Below the pieces are notes generated by a model, which saw only the letters and a program-made list of their open reading frames with translations, was not told where the DNA came from and ran no database searches. Of a stretch of DNA of 64,000 bases, positions 13,701 through 26,673 are shown piece by piece. Numbering within the stretch: position 1 is the first letter of the stretch; each line of letters starts with the position of its first letter. Origin of the DNA: Symsagittifera roscoffensis (lineage: Eukaryota > Xenacoelomorpha > Acoela > Convolutidae); contig NC_087064.1 in assembly GCF_963678635.1 (NCBI RefSeq), positions 14,749,802-14,813,801 of the forward strand. The letters are read 5' to 3'. The position numbers were made by a program, and so were the translations under genes.

Positions 13701-16700
13701 AGCATAAAAGTAGAATATTAAAACGCAGGGAAAAACTTGCCCAAATTATTTTGCTAATTATTGTGCAATTCGTGTTGCAAAGGCGGGCCGAAATCTTTGC
13801 CCCAAAAAGGGATAGTTTGGGAATTTTCAGTAAAAAAATGATATCAAAACTACGAAATCAATTGCTGTCAACAGTATGATAAAGTGAGCCTTTTAAGTGA
13901 AGCAACAATTTTTAAGAAGAATATACTAGCCAAAACAGAGAAAAATTTGAAATATTTTAGCTCGATAGTCAAAAAAATCATTTTTTAAAAACAAAATTTT
14001 ATTTAAGAACGATTATTTAAACGTTTTGCGCAATTTTTTGGATACTATTCTCTTCTTAAAGTTTCTTGATCCATTTTAGAGGCTCACTCTGATATAATTT
14101 TAACAGTCAATGATTTCGTAGCTGTAGTGTAAGTTCTAATTGACTAAAAAGTTTAAAATGGTCCAATTCTGGGCTGAAATACTTTGGTCTCGATTTTCGC
14201 AAAACAATTGCACCAATAAACTTCGCAAAAAATTCGTAGCAAGTTTTGTTCACAGCATCTTTTGTCTAAAGTCAACTAATTTGAGAAAAACGCGTTTTTT
14301 AATCACCTTTCATGAGTTTTGTCCAGAGTTAATTGTAGTCCAGAGTGAATTGTAGTCCAGAGTTAATTTTTTACACAAAAGAAATGAAATGACCTCAAAA
14401 GTTTTCTAAAAAACCATCGTTTTGTTTGGTTTTATTTATCAAAATAGCTTTATTGTGTAAAATCTATACGCCACATGTTTTTTCAACCACTGATTTTTTC
14501 CAAAAAAAATTTCCAGCCACTACTTGGTTTTTAGTTTTTTTGTAATATATTTTTTGCTATATTAACTTCTGGTTTAAATGTAAAATACGTTAGTTCAAAC
14601 CTATTATGATATTGTTGCCAGTGGGCTTTCTTATTCGAAAAAAATTTTGTTGTTGAGTTTTTAAGCAAAAAAATCAAAACTGCTAGCCATACTCAAAAAC
14701 TATTTTCATTATTATTTCACGGAACAAACGCCCGTGTTACACTAAATTTCATGTATGAGTGAACTTTTATCACATGCCCTAGATTTTTAAACGGGAACAA
14801 TTAACAATAATGAGTTTTTTGACAAAAAAGGGAGCACGATGAAATAAAAACTGCAATATAATTCAAAGTGTGTTTGGGGAAAACAAAAATCAGGTTTTCA
14901 ATTAACTGAAAAGTATTTGAAAACTTCATTTAGCTTCTGAAAACTTTAACCTTAATCCATTTCATCAATCATAATCAAAATCAATCAAATTAACAGTTTT
15001 TCTAGATAATAATTTGTAAAAATAGAAGTTATTTATAAAATCAAAAAAATACTGCAAAAATGACACTAAAATCACCAAAGACTTGATTATTAGCCAATGA
15101 TTGGTGCACGGATTCATGTATAAAATTTTTGCCATTTTGTAGAAGTTGTACCAATCAGTTTTTTTGAGCAAAAGTAACTAAAATCAATATCTAAAAGTAA
15201 CTAAAAGCAAAAGAAATTTGTCATCTGAACTTGAAAGTTTAAGTTTCACGAATTTTCCATTAATTGAAAATGGGGGGGGGGGGGGAGTTTTGTATTTGGG
15301 AGTATTTTAGTTATTTCTTTTTTTCTTCATTTTCTTCATGCAAAATTGAGTACCATGAATAACCATCGGATTGGGTTCATTGATATATCATATTAAAGCA
15401 TTCAGTTGCGACTAAAAGGGTTACTTATCAAACTCAGTATTGCTTAATCTTACATGATTCAAATTATTTATCAAAACACTTTCGAGAAACTTCTAGGGAT
15501 TAATCATTTCAAGAACGAGCAAAAATTTCTTCGAAGTTTTTGAAAAATAATTTCAAAAAAAAATTAGTTTTTTCTATATTTCATTTCAAAATTTAATGTA
15601 TGTGGAAATTTGTTGCAAAACGTATCAATTTTTTTTAACACCTAAATTATAGGCTTTAATTCAGAATCACTGATCACGCGAAAGCAAAAAAGACGCAATT
15701 TGAAACAAAAATTCTCTGAATTTTTTTAATGAATATGGTCGGAATATTTTGTGCTACTTACACAACAAACAATTGTTTAACTTATAATTTTAGAATTCTA
15801 TGTTTTGTAACTTATAGATTAAAGTTTTGATGAACTGAAACAATTAGAAACAATCATAAACAAATGAAACTGGTTTCACATCTGATAGACATATATTCTA
15901 GTCAACAGAGCGGCAGATCAAGTAGTTCAAAGAATCTGAACCCTATGATGAAAACAACTGTTACAATGGTAATCAGGTCTAATTTCGTTGCAAACATTCC
16001 ATACGGTCGTTTTTAGTTACAAAACAATATTCATTAAGCTAATCGGCAGTTAGAAAAAATGGCGATCAAGATCGTAATTTGACTATTTGCCATAAAAGAC
16101 AACACGCAAGCGTAAATAGAAAGCGAAAACAAGCGAGACTGGTCGTATTAAGGCAAATCACTGAATGTACTGACTGCGTATTAACTGCTCTCGAAAATGT
16201 TCTGGTTTTTGAATTTGAAGTATTGACAAACTATTATAAACTGATACTTTTATATTTTAAGAGTTAAGCTTTTAGTTGTATATGGAATTAATAAGAACAA
16301 CTGGCTTGCCTCAATTCAATTTGCAACGATTTTATAGTGAGGGATAAGTCGCCGCGCATAAATATTGCGCGTTACACTTTCAGAATCGACGTATGAAATT
16401 AGTAGTTTAGGTGATGTCAGGTTAATACAGTGGTGTGCATACCATGCGGGGGTTTCGATGATTCAAGTATCAATCACCTGAGTTGAAAAGAAACTTATAA
16501 AATTGTTCTGGAAAAAACACCAAAGTGATATAGATTCCTTACTTAAATAGAAAATTTTGAAGAAAACAGCTAACAAAAAATCGAAATTATTTCAAAATCC
16601 TCAAAAAAATGGAAAAAAATAAATATTTTCACTATATAATTAACTCTGATCGGATGTTCATTATAATTAACTCTGACCGGAATTTTCTGTGCTACTTAAT

Positions 16701-19700
16701 TGCATAAAAAAATATTTCATTTTTGTTTGCTAAAATTTCCTAATTGTTTCAGCTCCCTGAAGTACTCGTGTACTCAATTGGGATGGCCGGTGATGTCGAC
16801 CCAATCGCCCTGACCACAGTGGCCTCCCATGAAAATTTCGTTAAAATTTACGAAACATTCGACGAGTTCGAAGCTGACATTGCCAGCATCTTGTATGCCA
16901 CTTGCCGCATCACATCCTTTAAGGTTACAAAATTTTACTCAGCTTTTCTTCCTTTTCATTGCTTTCTGCAAGAACTTACCCGAGTCGAGGAGGTCTCAGA
17001 TTCATGTCCAGACTTTGAAATTTTCGCCATATCCCGATCCAGATCTAGACCCAAATTGCATAGCTGCGCGAGAGTCTGAGTCTGGTAAGTCTGGGCATAA
17101 AATCGTTCTGAGGGTCGCGGAAAACGCGCCGTGGGCGGCGAAAGTCTCGCCATGGGTCGCGAAAGTCGCGCCGTGGGTCGCGAAAGTCGCGCTGTGGGTC
17201 GCGAAAGTCGCGCTGTGGGTCGCCAAAGTCAGGACTTACTAAAAACAAGTCGCAAATGCGTGGACTTAGATTAGCAAAATCTGGGCTGAGCGACAAAAGC
17301 CCCCGAGTCAAAAGCCCCCCGTCAAAAGCCCCCGAGTCAAAAGCCCCCCGTCAAAAGCCCCCGAGTCAAAAGCCCCCGGCGCAAAAGTTACATGTACATG
17401 AACACCTACATGCAAAAGCACGAGGGGCTTTTGACTCGGGGGCTTTTGACGGGGGGCTTTTCTTGCGGGGGCTTTTGACTCGGGTGCTTTTGACGCTCAG
17501 CGCAAAATCTGGACATAGAGTCGCAAAAGCCTGATCATACATTTTGCAAAATTTTTGCGAACTTTTGTCTTTTGATTTTTGTGAATTTAAATCCAGGCTT
17601 TCGCGACCAAACTTTGGTGCGACCAGACTTTTGCGCCCCACGGTGGGATTTCGCGACCNNNNNNNNNNNNNNNNNNNNNNNNNNNNNNNNNNNNNNNNNN
17701 NNNNNNNNNNNNNNNNNNNNNNNNNNNNNNNNNNNNNNNNNNNNNNNNNNNNNNNNNNNNNNNNNNNNNNNNNNNNNNNNNNNNNNNNNNNNNNNNNNNN
17801 NNNNNNNNNNNNNNNNNNNNNNNNNNNNNNNNNNNNNNNNNNNNNNNNNNNNNNNNNNAGACCGAATTTGTTTCTCAGGGTTGTCTGAAAAAACGAAATT
17901 GCATGCAGAAGTTTGTCAAAATGGAACGATTGATCTTTCTGTTCTGTTTGTCCAAACGAAATTTTGCACCTCCCTATAAAATAAAAACGCGGGATTTTGT
18001 CCGATTTTGTACTTTTTGCTGCAAAAACTAGCTGTCTTTGGACGCCTAGAAAAGAATTAAGGCATAATTTTAGTTTGTTCACTACTTTTTAGCAAAAAAA
18101 CTTCAAGTATCAAAATCTCAAAATATGCATGTGGTATGCAATAAGCTCGTAATTTGATCAATTTTTTTCAGACAGAGAGAAAAAGAGTAAACGTCTAACC
18201 CACCATATTTGATAAAAACTTTTCAAACCTTTTTTAAAATCAACCAAAATATATTGTGCTTGTTCTTAATATTATGCTAACAGAGAAGTACTTGAGACTT
18301 TTTTAATATTTTATAAATCAGCAGAATGCTGACAGTTCACTCTATGTGCGATGCTGACAGTTTCTGCCATAGATCAAGGTCAACTTATTAACTTAGAAGT
18401 CTTGATAAAACTGCGATTAAAATGCTTCGCCTCGATAGGATTGTAAATTTTTTTCCCTCATTCTTTCTTTCATAATGGACATTCGTTTTATCTTTGCATT
18501 AAAAATATTAAACCTGAAAAAGTTCCTGAAAATTTGCTGCAGTTTACTTTTTCTTAATGCGAGTGCCCTAAGATTTGAGAAATTCAATAAAATCCTGCGA
18601 AACTTGTGATTTGCAATAAGCAAGACTCATCAAACGAATGTCGTTGAACGCAACACTCTGACGGAGTTCTTTTCTTGAGCAGATATTTTTGTTCAATTTC
18701 TTAAATAGAAACAACATCAACTTAAATAAAATAGCTGATGAAACCATAGTAGGCGGTGCTGGATCTATGGTTTATTGGTTATCGATTTTTTTTTCAACTG
18801 TTTGTATTTTTACTTTGTGCTAGACCTGAAATGCTTTCTTGAGCGCAGATTTTCAGTCCCAAAATAGCATAACCTGAAAACGTACAAAATATAAGTCGAG
18901 CACCCTGATCCAGGAAGTATTTGCAATTGTTTTTTCCTATGTACATCAGAGAAGTGTGATTGAAGAATTGAGTCTGCTCGCTGAGGATGTCATTGCAGAA
19001 ATCGTACCGGAGGACGGGTGAGTTCCAGACTTTACAAATGTTTTTAAAAATAATAACGTAGAAAACTCAAGACGAACTTTCTACTTTCCCATACAGTTGT
19101 TCTCTGTCTAAGCTTAGCCTTGTATGGGAGTAGCTGTAGTTTAGACACCTCACAATCCGGAAGGGGGAGGGGGGTTGATCAGAGCGCGGAAAGGAGCAGA
19201 AGCAAAAAGTTTAACATATTAGATTTATGATGTTTTGACCATATACATGAGCATGAAAATTAACAGCATCGTAGATTATGTAAAAAAAAACTCATTGTTC
19301 AAATTTTGCCTGATTGTATGTAGTATTTTTCATCAAGGTCATGTTACATCATCCTATACCTCAATAACTAATAGTTTTTTCGACAATAGTTATGTACATA
19401 CAAGATGTTCAAAATCGAAAACCTATTTATTTGAAAAAATATGCATTTCTCAAGTTTTGCTTCATCCGAGAAAATCGTACTTTTTTTGAGAAAAATTTAT
19501 TTATTTTATCAAGGATGATCAAGATTGTATGTTATAATATCTGGTTTTCTCTAACTTGGGGTTTTCAGACCTATAAGACAAATATTTTTTTTGAAATTGA
19601 GCTATAGAAAAATAACTTTTGCTGTAATCATGAAGAGTTTCGCCATATACAACTATTAGTGTTGTAGTATTAACCTTAGTTATGAAACAATTAAAAACCA

Positions 19701-22700
19701 ATAATTGAAAAAGTGATGAACGCAGTGCGCACATTGACAACTATTTTTCAGTGTGCAAACTCATTAGGCGGTTTTCAATCAAAATTGAAAAAACATTTCT
19801 CTGCCTTCAAAAATTTGCACATAGGAAAGTAGTATTGTATCGTGTCCCGGATCCTAAGGGGGGGGGGGGGTCCTTCCTAAGGGGGGGGGCCTTTGGTCCT
19901 CAGGTAAAGCAAAATCCTAGGAAAGGGGTCCTTAATTTTTTGGAAGACCCCTATCCTAGGATTTTGTAAATGATCGCAAGTTCCCACCCCTAAAGTAAAA
20001 GACCCCCTCCTTAGGATCTTGTTAAGCTGAGCTCAACAACCGGGACGCGATACAATATTTCCTTCTAATTCCTTTTAAAGCGGTCCCTTTTCCCTTGATA
20101 ATTAAAATTAATCGTCCTAATTCCTGAACTTTTCTTTTTTGTCCTAGTTTCATGTGGATATCATTTCCCGGCTTTCTTTCTTTTCGTTAAAGATTTGTCA
20201 TGCTATTAAAGTTTGTTATTGAAAACAAGCCTAAGGATTTAACACATTTGTTTGAATTAACACTTGGTTTGCGTCTACTAGTTTATTTGCCTGAAGCTAT
20301 TTATGTTAAAACAGTGATTGAGCTCAATTCGAGTATTTTATTAGTTGTAAATTGGTAAAAACTAAAACATATACAAAACGAAGTATAAAAAGGACGAACA
20401 GTAAAAATCATCTGAAAATATATGTTTCAGACTTTAATGTTTATTGTTTTGGTTTTCTTTGCGCTGTTTTTTAGATGGTCGTTCTTCTGAAGCTTCAGAT
20501 AAAATAAATGGGTTTTTTATAGGGGAACGTTCACGGACTCGGCTACTAGAAGCTTCTTCTTCTTCTTGCAGCTCTGCTTTTGAGTAGGGCCGCTGTAAAA
20601 ATCCCCAATCAGGAAGTGTAAAATCGGGAGAACTGTTATCAGTTTCATTGTATGAGTTGGCTCACTCGGTGTCCATGTAAATGTCTTCTAGAAAAGCATT
20701 TTCTTCAGCGGCTTTATGGCCAAAGGGCACTGTCGAAATTCCGTCGAAAAGTAGAAAACGTTTTGAGTCGAATGGTGATAATGCAAGTTTGTTTTGTTTC
20801 ATTGTCATTGGTGTGACCTTTCGAAACTATATTATAGTTGTACACTCTCATTTTTTTTCCAGTGAATAATGTGTCCCTGAAGGTTTGGTGGACCAGTTCT
20901 CTCTGTGCACTCCGTTTAATTCCTTTGGCACTCAATTTTGAAAGCCTTCTAAACAGAAGCAAAATTATTATTCTTTTCTACAACGTAGGGGATAGCTTCA
21001 TTTCACTTCAGCAACTCAATTTATACCAAACAAAATTTGATTCATTTTACCAAAAAAGAGCAGAAGACTCTAAATTAAGATTAAAAAAGAGGAAAAAAAG
21101 AGGGAATATGTTGTCAGATAAATCAACGTTTAGGCAACATTGTATAATGTTGCCTAAATCAGCTAAATGCCCATAGTTTAATGCAACAAATTAAGGGGTG
21201 TAGGTAGGTTGGTGGTGGTATTTTTGTTCTGTAAAAGGTAGGAATGGGGGGTGGAAGGGTGGCTTAAATTTTATTTACCATTAAGGACGACCGAATATAG
21301 TTTCGGTTTTAGGGCGATGAATTCTCTGATCGGCTTGCCACCAGTCTCGTCTTTGAACTTCAGCACAACTTTCTTGTTGGTATCCTCGAACAAGAAATGG
21401 TCCTTATCGTAATTTGAAAAGTCGAAATCAGCTTTTATTTTCTCCAAGTCTCGGTAAACGTCATCAGTTTTTATAGCGTAAATAAAACTATCCGTGTCGG
21501 AGTAAAGGAGTTCCAAGTTTAGATTTGGTTTCATTTTTTGATAATGAAACTGAAACATGAAACGCTTGGCGAGGTCTAGGATGGTCGCACCAACTATCAT
21601 AGGTTCATCCCACAATATTTTTGTTACTGAAAAGCTAATTGTGGCTAATTGATCGTCAATGATTTGAAAGCTTTTCATTGTGCTCAGAGCTGTTTTTTGT
21701 AAAACTTCTCTCTCATTCCTTACAATCTCCAGCTTCTTTCTTCCTAACTTAGACTCCATTGTCTTACCGAAAGCTGAATTAACAATTAGCTTGTAGAACT
21801 TCTCCTGGAAATTATTTACCGCGGCTTTTCGTAGGCGGGTGTTGAGGTCGACAAAGGGTGCCATCCAGTGACTTTGGCGGAACTGAAGAACTTTTCCGAG
21901 GTGAGTTATTTTCATTCCCAGCTCATGGTACAATTTTAGGGTAAGGTAGTGCAAAACATAACCTTCTTTAGGATGCAAGGTCTGTAGAAGCTTTGGCACT
22001 TTTGGCAGTGTGGTGATTCCCAATTTTCCCAACATGTCGACTTGCTCGTTGCTCATTGCACCGATGTCCACTACTTCACGAGAGGGGGCAAGGGGGTAAT
22101 CAGCAAAGAAGTTGTGAAGCTCTTCGGGTATGGTTAAATTGACTTCAACTATATAACCCCGCTCTGAGGTTTCGCTGGTGAGCAGTATGTCTGCCAGACT
22201 TTTTTCAACTATTGAAAAATCGTTTAAGGGCAAAGGCCAGTGTTTCATTATCCCCCCGTACAAATTGTTTGCATCAATATTGAGGATGTAGCTTGATGGA
22301 TCTGAAGGCGAAAAATCGTCGAGGTATTTATTGTTTGCTTTGTAAAATCGGCGCGCATAAACCGACGACATGCCTCCTCGTATCATTCACTGCACAAGGT
22401 CTAGATGTTCACGGTCCGTTAAGAGTTTCAGTTCGGGCTTACAAACTTTTAGAAAGGCGTCCCGGAAAGGTTACATGCCGTGAAGTAACATGCGCAATCC
22501 AGCCCGTATGTTTGATAACAAACTTCACGAAAAGCTTCGAAAACGGAAGCAAGCAATAGCACATCTGTAGTCAAGTAGAAGTCGTGGTAATCACCAAGTG
22601 AGCCACACTTCAGTTCGGTGAAAACTTTAAGGGCATGATTGTAATCGCTTCTTGAAACACTCACATCCCCTCCTGTTAGACTATTTTTCCACATTGCTCG

Positions 22701-25700
22701 TGGGGGAAGGCGAGTTTCTCTGAATTTTTCGAATGAGTTGAAGTATGAGTAGGGGTAATGCCCTTTCTGTTTCAACAGACTGACTTTTTCACGTGAGTGG
22801 CCGAGTTGTTCAAAATAGTTCTCCAGCAGAAAAAACTTTTCGTTGGGCAAATTATCGACAAGTTTTGCCAACGATGCTAGCATGAACCTATACGAATCGA
22901 TGAATCTCAGATTTTCGTAGAGATTTTTGATTTTTCCGTTTTTGTCCGTGTACATTTTTATGTAGACTGAGATTGTCAAGGATATATATTTTTCTTCAGA
23001 TGCGGGTATTACGGAAAAAGTGTTTTCCGAATCGCTTTTTGCCAGCGCTTTGATTATAAAGTGTAAATCATAATTTGACAAATTATGAGCTACCACTGGA
23101 ATGTAATTTGTTGTTTTTCTAATAACGTTACACTCATTGTGTGCCCAACCCAGGAACTTGTTGGTGTAATGGCAATGATCAAGTACCACTTGATCATTGT
23201 CGGAAAAATCATTCTCGCATATCCAACAAATTGTAGCATCTTCTCGTTCCTGGTCTGTTATACCAATGAAAGTGTAATATTTCCTTTTTTCTACGTAAAT
23301 TTGTCTCGCTAACGATTCAAGGGAGCTAATTAGCTCTTCCATCACATTCGGTCCTCTTTTAAGCTCAAACTTTAACAGGTCGTTTTTCCCAAATTCGATT
23401 ACTGCTAACCCGTAGCCGCAGGTTGATGGATTTCAATTGTTTGCGTGCTAGATTTTCGCAGATCAGGTTGCGGTCCGTATACTGGTAAGAGCAGTGACTC
23501 CAAATCAAAGTAGATTACTCTGGGAACGTACCAACGAGCTGTTAAGTTTTTGAACTTGTGGTCATCTTTTCCCGGCTTGGGCATTGTTATGACGACATCT
23601 TCGTCTTGGTAGCACAGTTCTTGATGTCTTCTCAGAGTTTCGAATGAAGCGCATGTGTGGAAACATTTGCGACAAATCTCAGATTGAAATCGGTGCACTT
23701 TGTGCCGCACGTACTCGACCAGTTTCTGGAAATCACTTATCAACACATAGTGATTTTTTGATCCATCTGTCAGCAGCAACAAGTCCACAATCAGGCTAGT
23801 AGTGAGTCTGCTCGATACTCTTATGGGCAACAATTCGCCATCGTTGTACCTGAACAGAAAAATAATTTTTATACTTAGGTTTGGAATGAAATAAAAAGGG
23901 TGTTTGAATAGGTGAAGAATATTATTGAAGGAATTTTAAAGTTATAGAAGGCAATTAGAATTTGCTTACCGGAAGACGTTGATTTGACAATTGTTCAACT
24001 TTTCAAATTTGTACATATCCATCAGACCCATTGGCATTTCGTGTTCCCCATTGATTTTCACAATTCCTTCTTTGTCGAGATTGTTGGTTGAGACTTTGTT
24101 TTTCTCCAGCCACCGTCTAGATGTGGGGTAGAGGTCCGGCTCATTCACATTGTGATAAGCGGCAACAAAGCAGTAGAGAAAGCAACGGTCATCATCTTTA
24201 GTGTTGATATTTGTGAGCAGAGTAGATGCTGCGCTGAGTGCATCAGGTAGCTCGAGGTAGGATCCTGCTCGTATTGGTGAGAAGCCCGCGAAACTGATTT
24301 GCAATTTTTCAATTCTATCAATAATCCATCCGCTACCATGAGAAGAGAACGAATTGACTTGGTTGACCATATGTTCAATCAGTTCCAAGAATTGAACCCC
24401 AGCTATTCCCTCGAAGTACACAGTCAATGTTTTAGTGTTCAGAAACAGCATGGTCTTTTCGAAGTTTCCACTGTCCCCATCTGGCACACTGGGAATTTCG
24501 ATCATTCCCACCTCCACGTGGAATTGCACCTTGTTCGGACCCTCTTTGACCCTTTCCAGTATAAGAACATCTATTTCCTCCTTGTTTTGCATCATGACTT
24601 GAAGCAAAGCCATTTTTTTTTCACCAACTTTGAGATCGTATCGACGCAATTTGCCTCTGAACGCGCTTTCCGTTGGGGCAGCGGAAGACGTCGTCTCAAT
24701 GCCGTCCCAAACTGGCAATGCGTGCTTCTTCAGCAAGTGTTGTCCATAGCTTTCCGCGGTGAGAAAAATTGTATGGCAATAGATACAATGACTATTCGAA
24801 GTCATGTCATGTACCAGCTCGACGTGCTCTCGGGCTTCCGACAAACTCTCGAATGACTCGAGACACTCATCGCAAACAGTTTGAGGAGGAGGGGGAGGAA
24901 GGATCTTGTGAACTTTTTGCTCATGTCTTCTCAAGTTCCTTTTAGAGCTCAGTATTTTTCCGCACTGCTGGCAAGGAACAGGTGTCAGGATAGAAGTAGA
25001 GTTCGGTATTGTTTGTTGAAGTTACTGAAGTAATTCAGGAAAATTTCAAGAAGTAGAACTGGTTATGAAAAAGCAAAAGCGAGTAGTGACAAGCACCAAA
25101 AAACTTTGCGGGTAAGGGCAAGTAGAAGCCATTAACGAGAATTATACTTCGCCGTCTTGACAATAAGTACTTTCCTTTCCAAAAACAGGGTTTATTCTAG
25201 CTTTAAGCTCTATATGTCTCATCACTCTGCTCAAGTGCAGGGGTTTTGTATACTAAAAACTGATTCATTTACAGCCTCAAACTTTTGCTGTTAATTTTAA
25301 GGGTTAGCGATAAAGTTTTGGCATTTTTTAGGGGACTGGTTTAGACTTTCAATTAACATTTCAGCACTAAATTACAAAATTTAAAGCTTAGAATGATTCA
25401 GATAGAGCCTAAAACTTTTCTGACTAATTTTAACCGTGAAACAGTAATTTCCTAATGATTTCAAGCCCACTTCTTGGTTTGCGTAAATAGGTATAATAAA
25501 AAGTAGAAACATGAGATAAAAGTAATCAGAAAGTAAAGCCCTCAACTAACTAATTAAGTTGAAATAAAATAAAAAACTTAAAAAATGAAAATTTTGCAAA
25601 TTTGACACCTTGATAGTTACCGATGCATGATAAGCATAGATTGTCATTTGAATGTGTAAAAGATATTGGAATCAAAGTTTCCTTCATGTCATTCAGTGTC

Positions 25701-26635
25701 CCGTGAACATTTCATATCATGTCCTTCGAAATATTAAGACATGGCCATTTGGTTTAAGGGGCAATAGCTAACCCGGCGTTGCTCGTCACTACGCTCCTCG
25801 GGAACGCCTCCCGTTCTGTAATTTCAAGTGAATTTTTTTTTTTCAAAGTAAAGGAAAACCTAAAACTGTTTATGTTGTGAAAAAAGGAAAAGTAATGTTT
25901 AAAAAAGTGTCTTTTAAATCTATCAACAAAAAAACCAGTAAGTTTTGTGGGACCTCGATCACAGTTCTACTGGTCAAGTTCGAAATTTAAAAAACATAAT
26001 TTTTTAACTTCTTTTTTCCTTCATTTTTAGCTTGAATTCTTCGTTCTCGTTTTAAATTCAAGTGAATGTGGGTTGAAATTTTTAGGAGCTATCTGATACG
26101 TAATTAGGACAAGCGTAGAAATTAAAAAAAAACAATTATAGCCCAATCAATGAGAGTAGACGCTTAAAAATTTTGAGAAAATCTGATTTTTGTGAAAATA
26201 TTGAAAAAAAAATTGGGAAAAATTTTTTTTTCTCTCCAAATCCATTGAAACTACCCTCAATCAATTTGCCACAAATTTCTGAGCAGGGTTAAGGGTCATG
26301 TTCGTTTTTCGAAAAAAAAAACAATTTTTTTTTTCACATTTTTACCAAAAAATTGTCCGTTTTACACCCAAAACATGTATATGAATGTAATATAATGCAG
26401 AGTTATGGCTTAAAACACTCTCTGTTACTTTGCGTAAGACCTGGCTAACCCCACCGGGCACAAAGTATGATGAGAGAGAGAGAGAACAGAGAGTGTTTGA
26501 TAAAAAAGCCAAATAAACATGGTTGGACTACCAACAAGAAAATGTCGGACCCTTCCATATTTATCTTTCTTTTGAAAAGAAAGCAGTATCCCGAAAAGGA
26601 TATTCCAAATGGGGTTCACTACTGAGCAAGTGTAT

Positions 26636-26673
<38 letters not shown>

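Larger units (their letters stand above)
16924..18949. other. Host intron with GC-rich repeats and an assembly gap
   Basis: The intron contains a 21-bp tandem repeat, a fold-back repeat and 200 Ns. The ORFs read across this region come from the repeats and the gap. Confidence 0.7.
20434..25024 (-). pseudogene. polB: Protein-primed DNA polymerase B of the Polinton, multiply disrupted
   Basis: Domains in order from 25024 downward: three C2H2 zinc fingers, the Polinton PolB N-terminal region, a CFHTC...C zinc-binding segment, the exonuclease (FDLES as Exo I, VVAHNLSNYDLHF as Exo II), an endonuclease VII-like knuckle (CWIC...DHCHYTNKFLGWAHNECN), then palm motifs DANNLYG (A), KLIVNSAFGKT (B) and YSDTDSF (C). 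Past 21271 the C-terminal core continues as AKGIKRSAQRELVHQ and later FDSKRFLLFDG, with an acidic then basic tail ending at 20434. Lesions: a frameshift near 23410, a frameshift near 22455, TGA at 22387-22389, an interruption 20960-21273 (possible intron), a frameshift near 20790 and TGA at 20662-20664. A 120-nt intron is predicted at 23850-23969. The 5' end is open: a TAA lies upstream, next to an acceptor-like CTTCAG at 25025, so a first exon is missing. Function in the family: replication primed by a terminal protein. Confidence 0.9.

Noticed and set aside
16829-17311. Overlapping ORFs with a WVAKVA repeat
   Set aside because: Translation of the 21-bp tandem repeat after the exon 10 splice site; several frames are open at once.
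17366-18082. Long ORF on the minus strand and two on the plus strand across the gap
   Set aside because: They are open only because the Ns are not read as stops and because the GC-rich repeat lacks stops. No protein signal.
24299-24856. Plus-strand ORF of 185 aa
   Set aside because: It is antisense to the conserved N-terminal part of the Polinton polymerase, which has clear family motifs.
25701-25813. Helitron end
   Set aside because: The GC-rich stem followed by GCTA recalls Helitron 3' ends, but there is no CTRR terminus, the sequence occurs as an inverted pair, and no Rep/helicase ORF of Helitron type is present.
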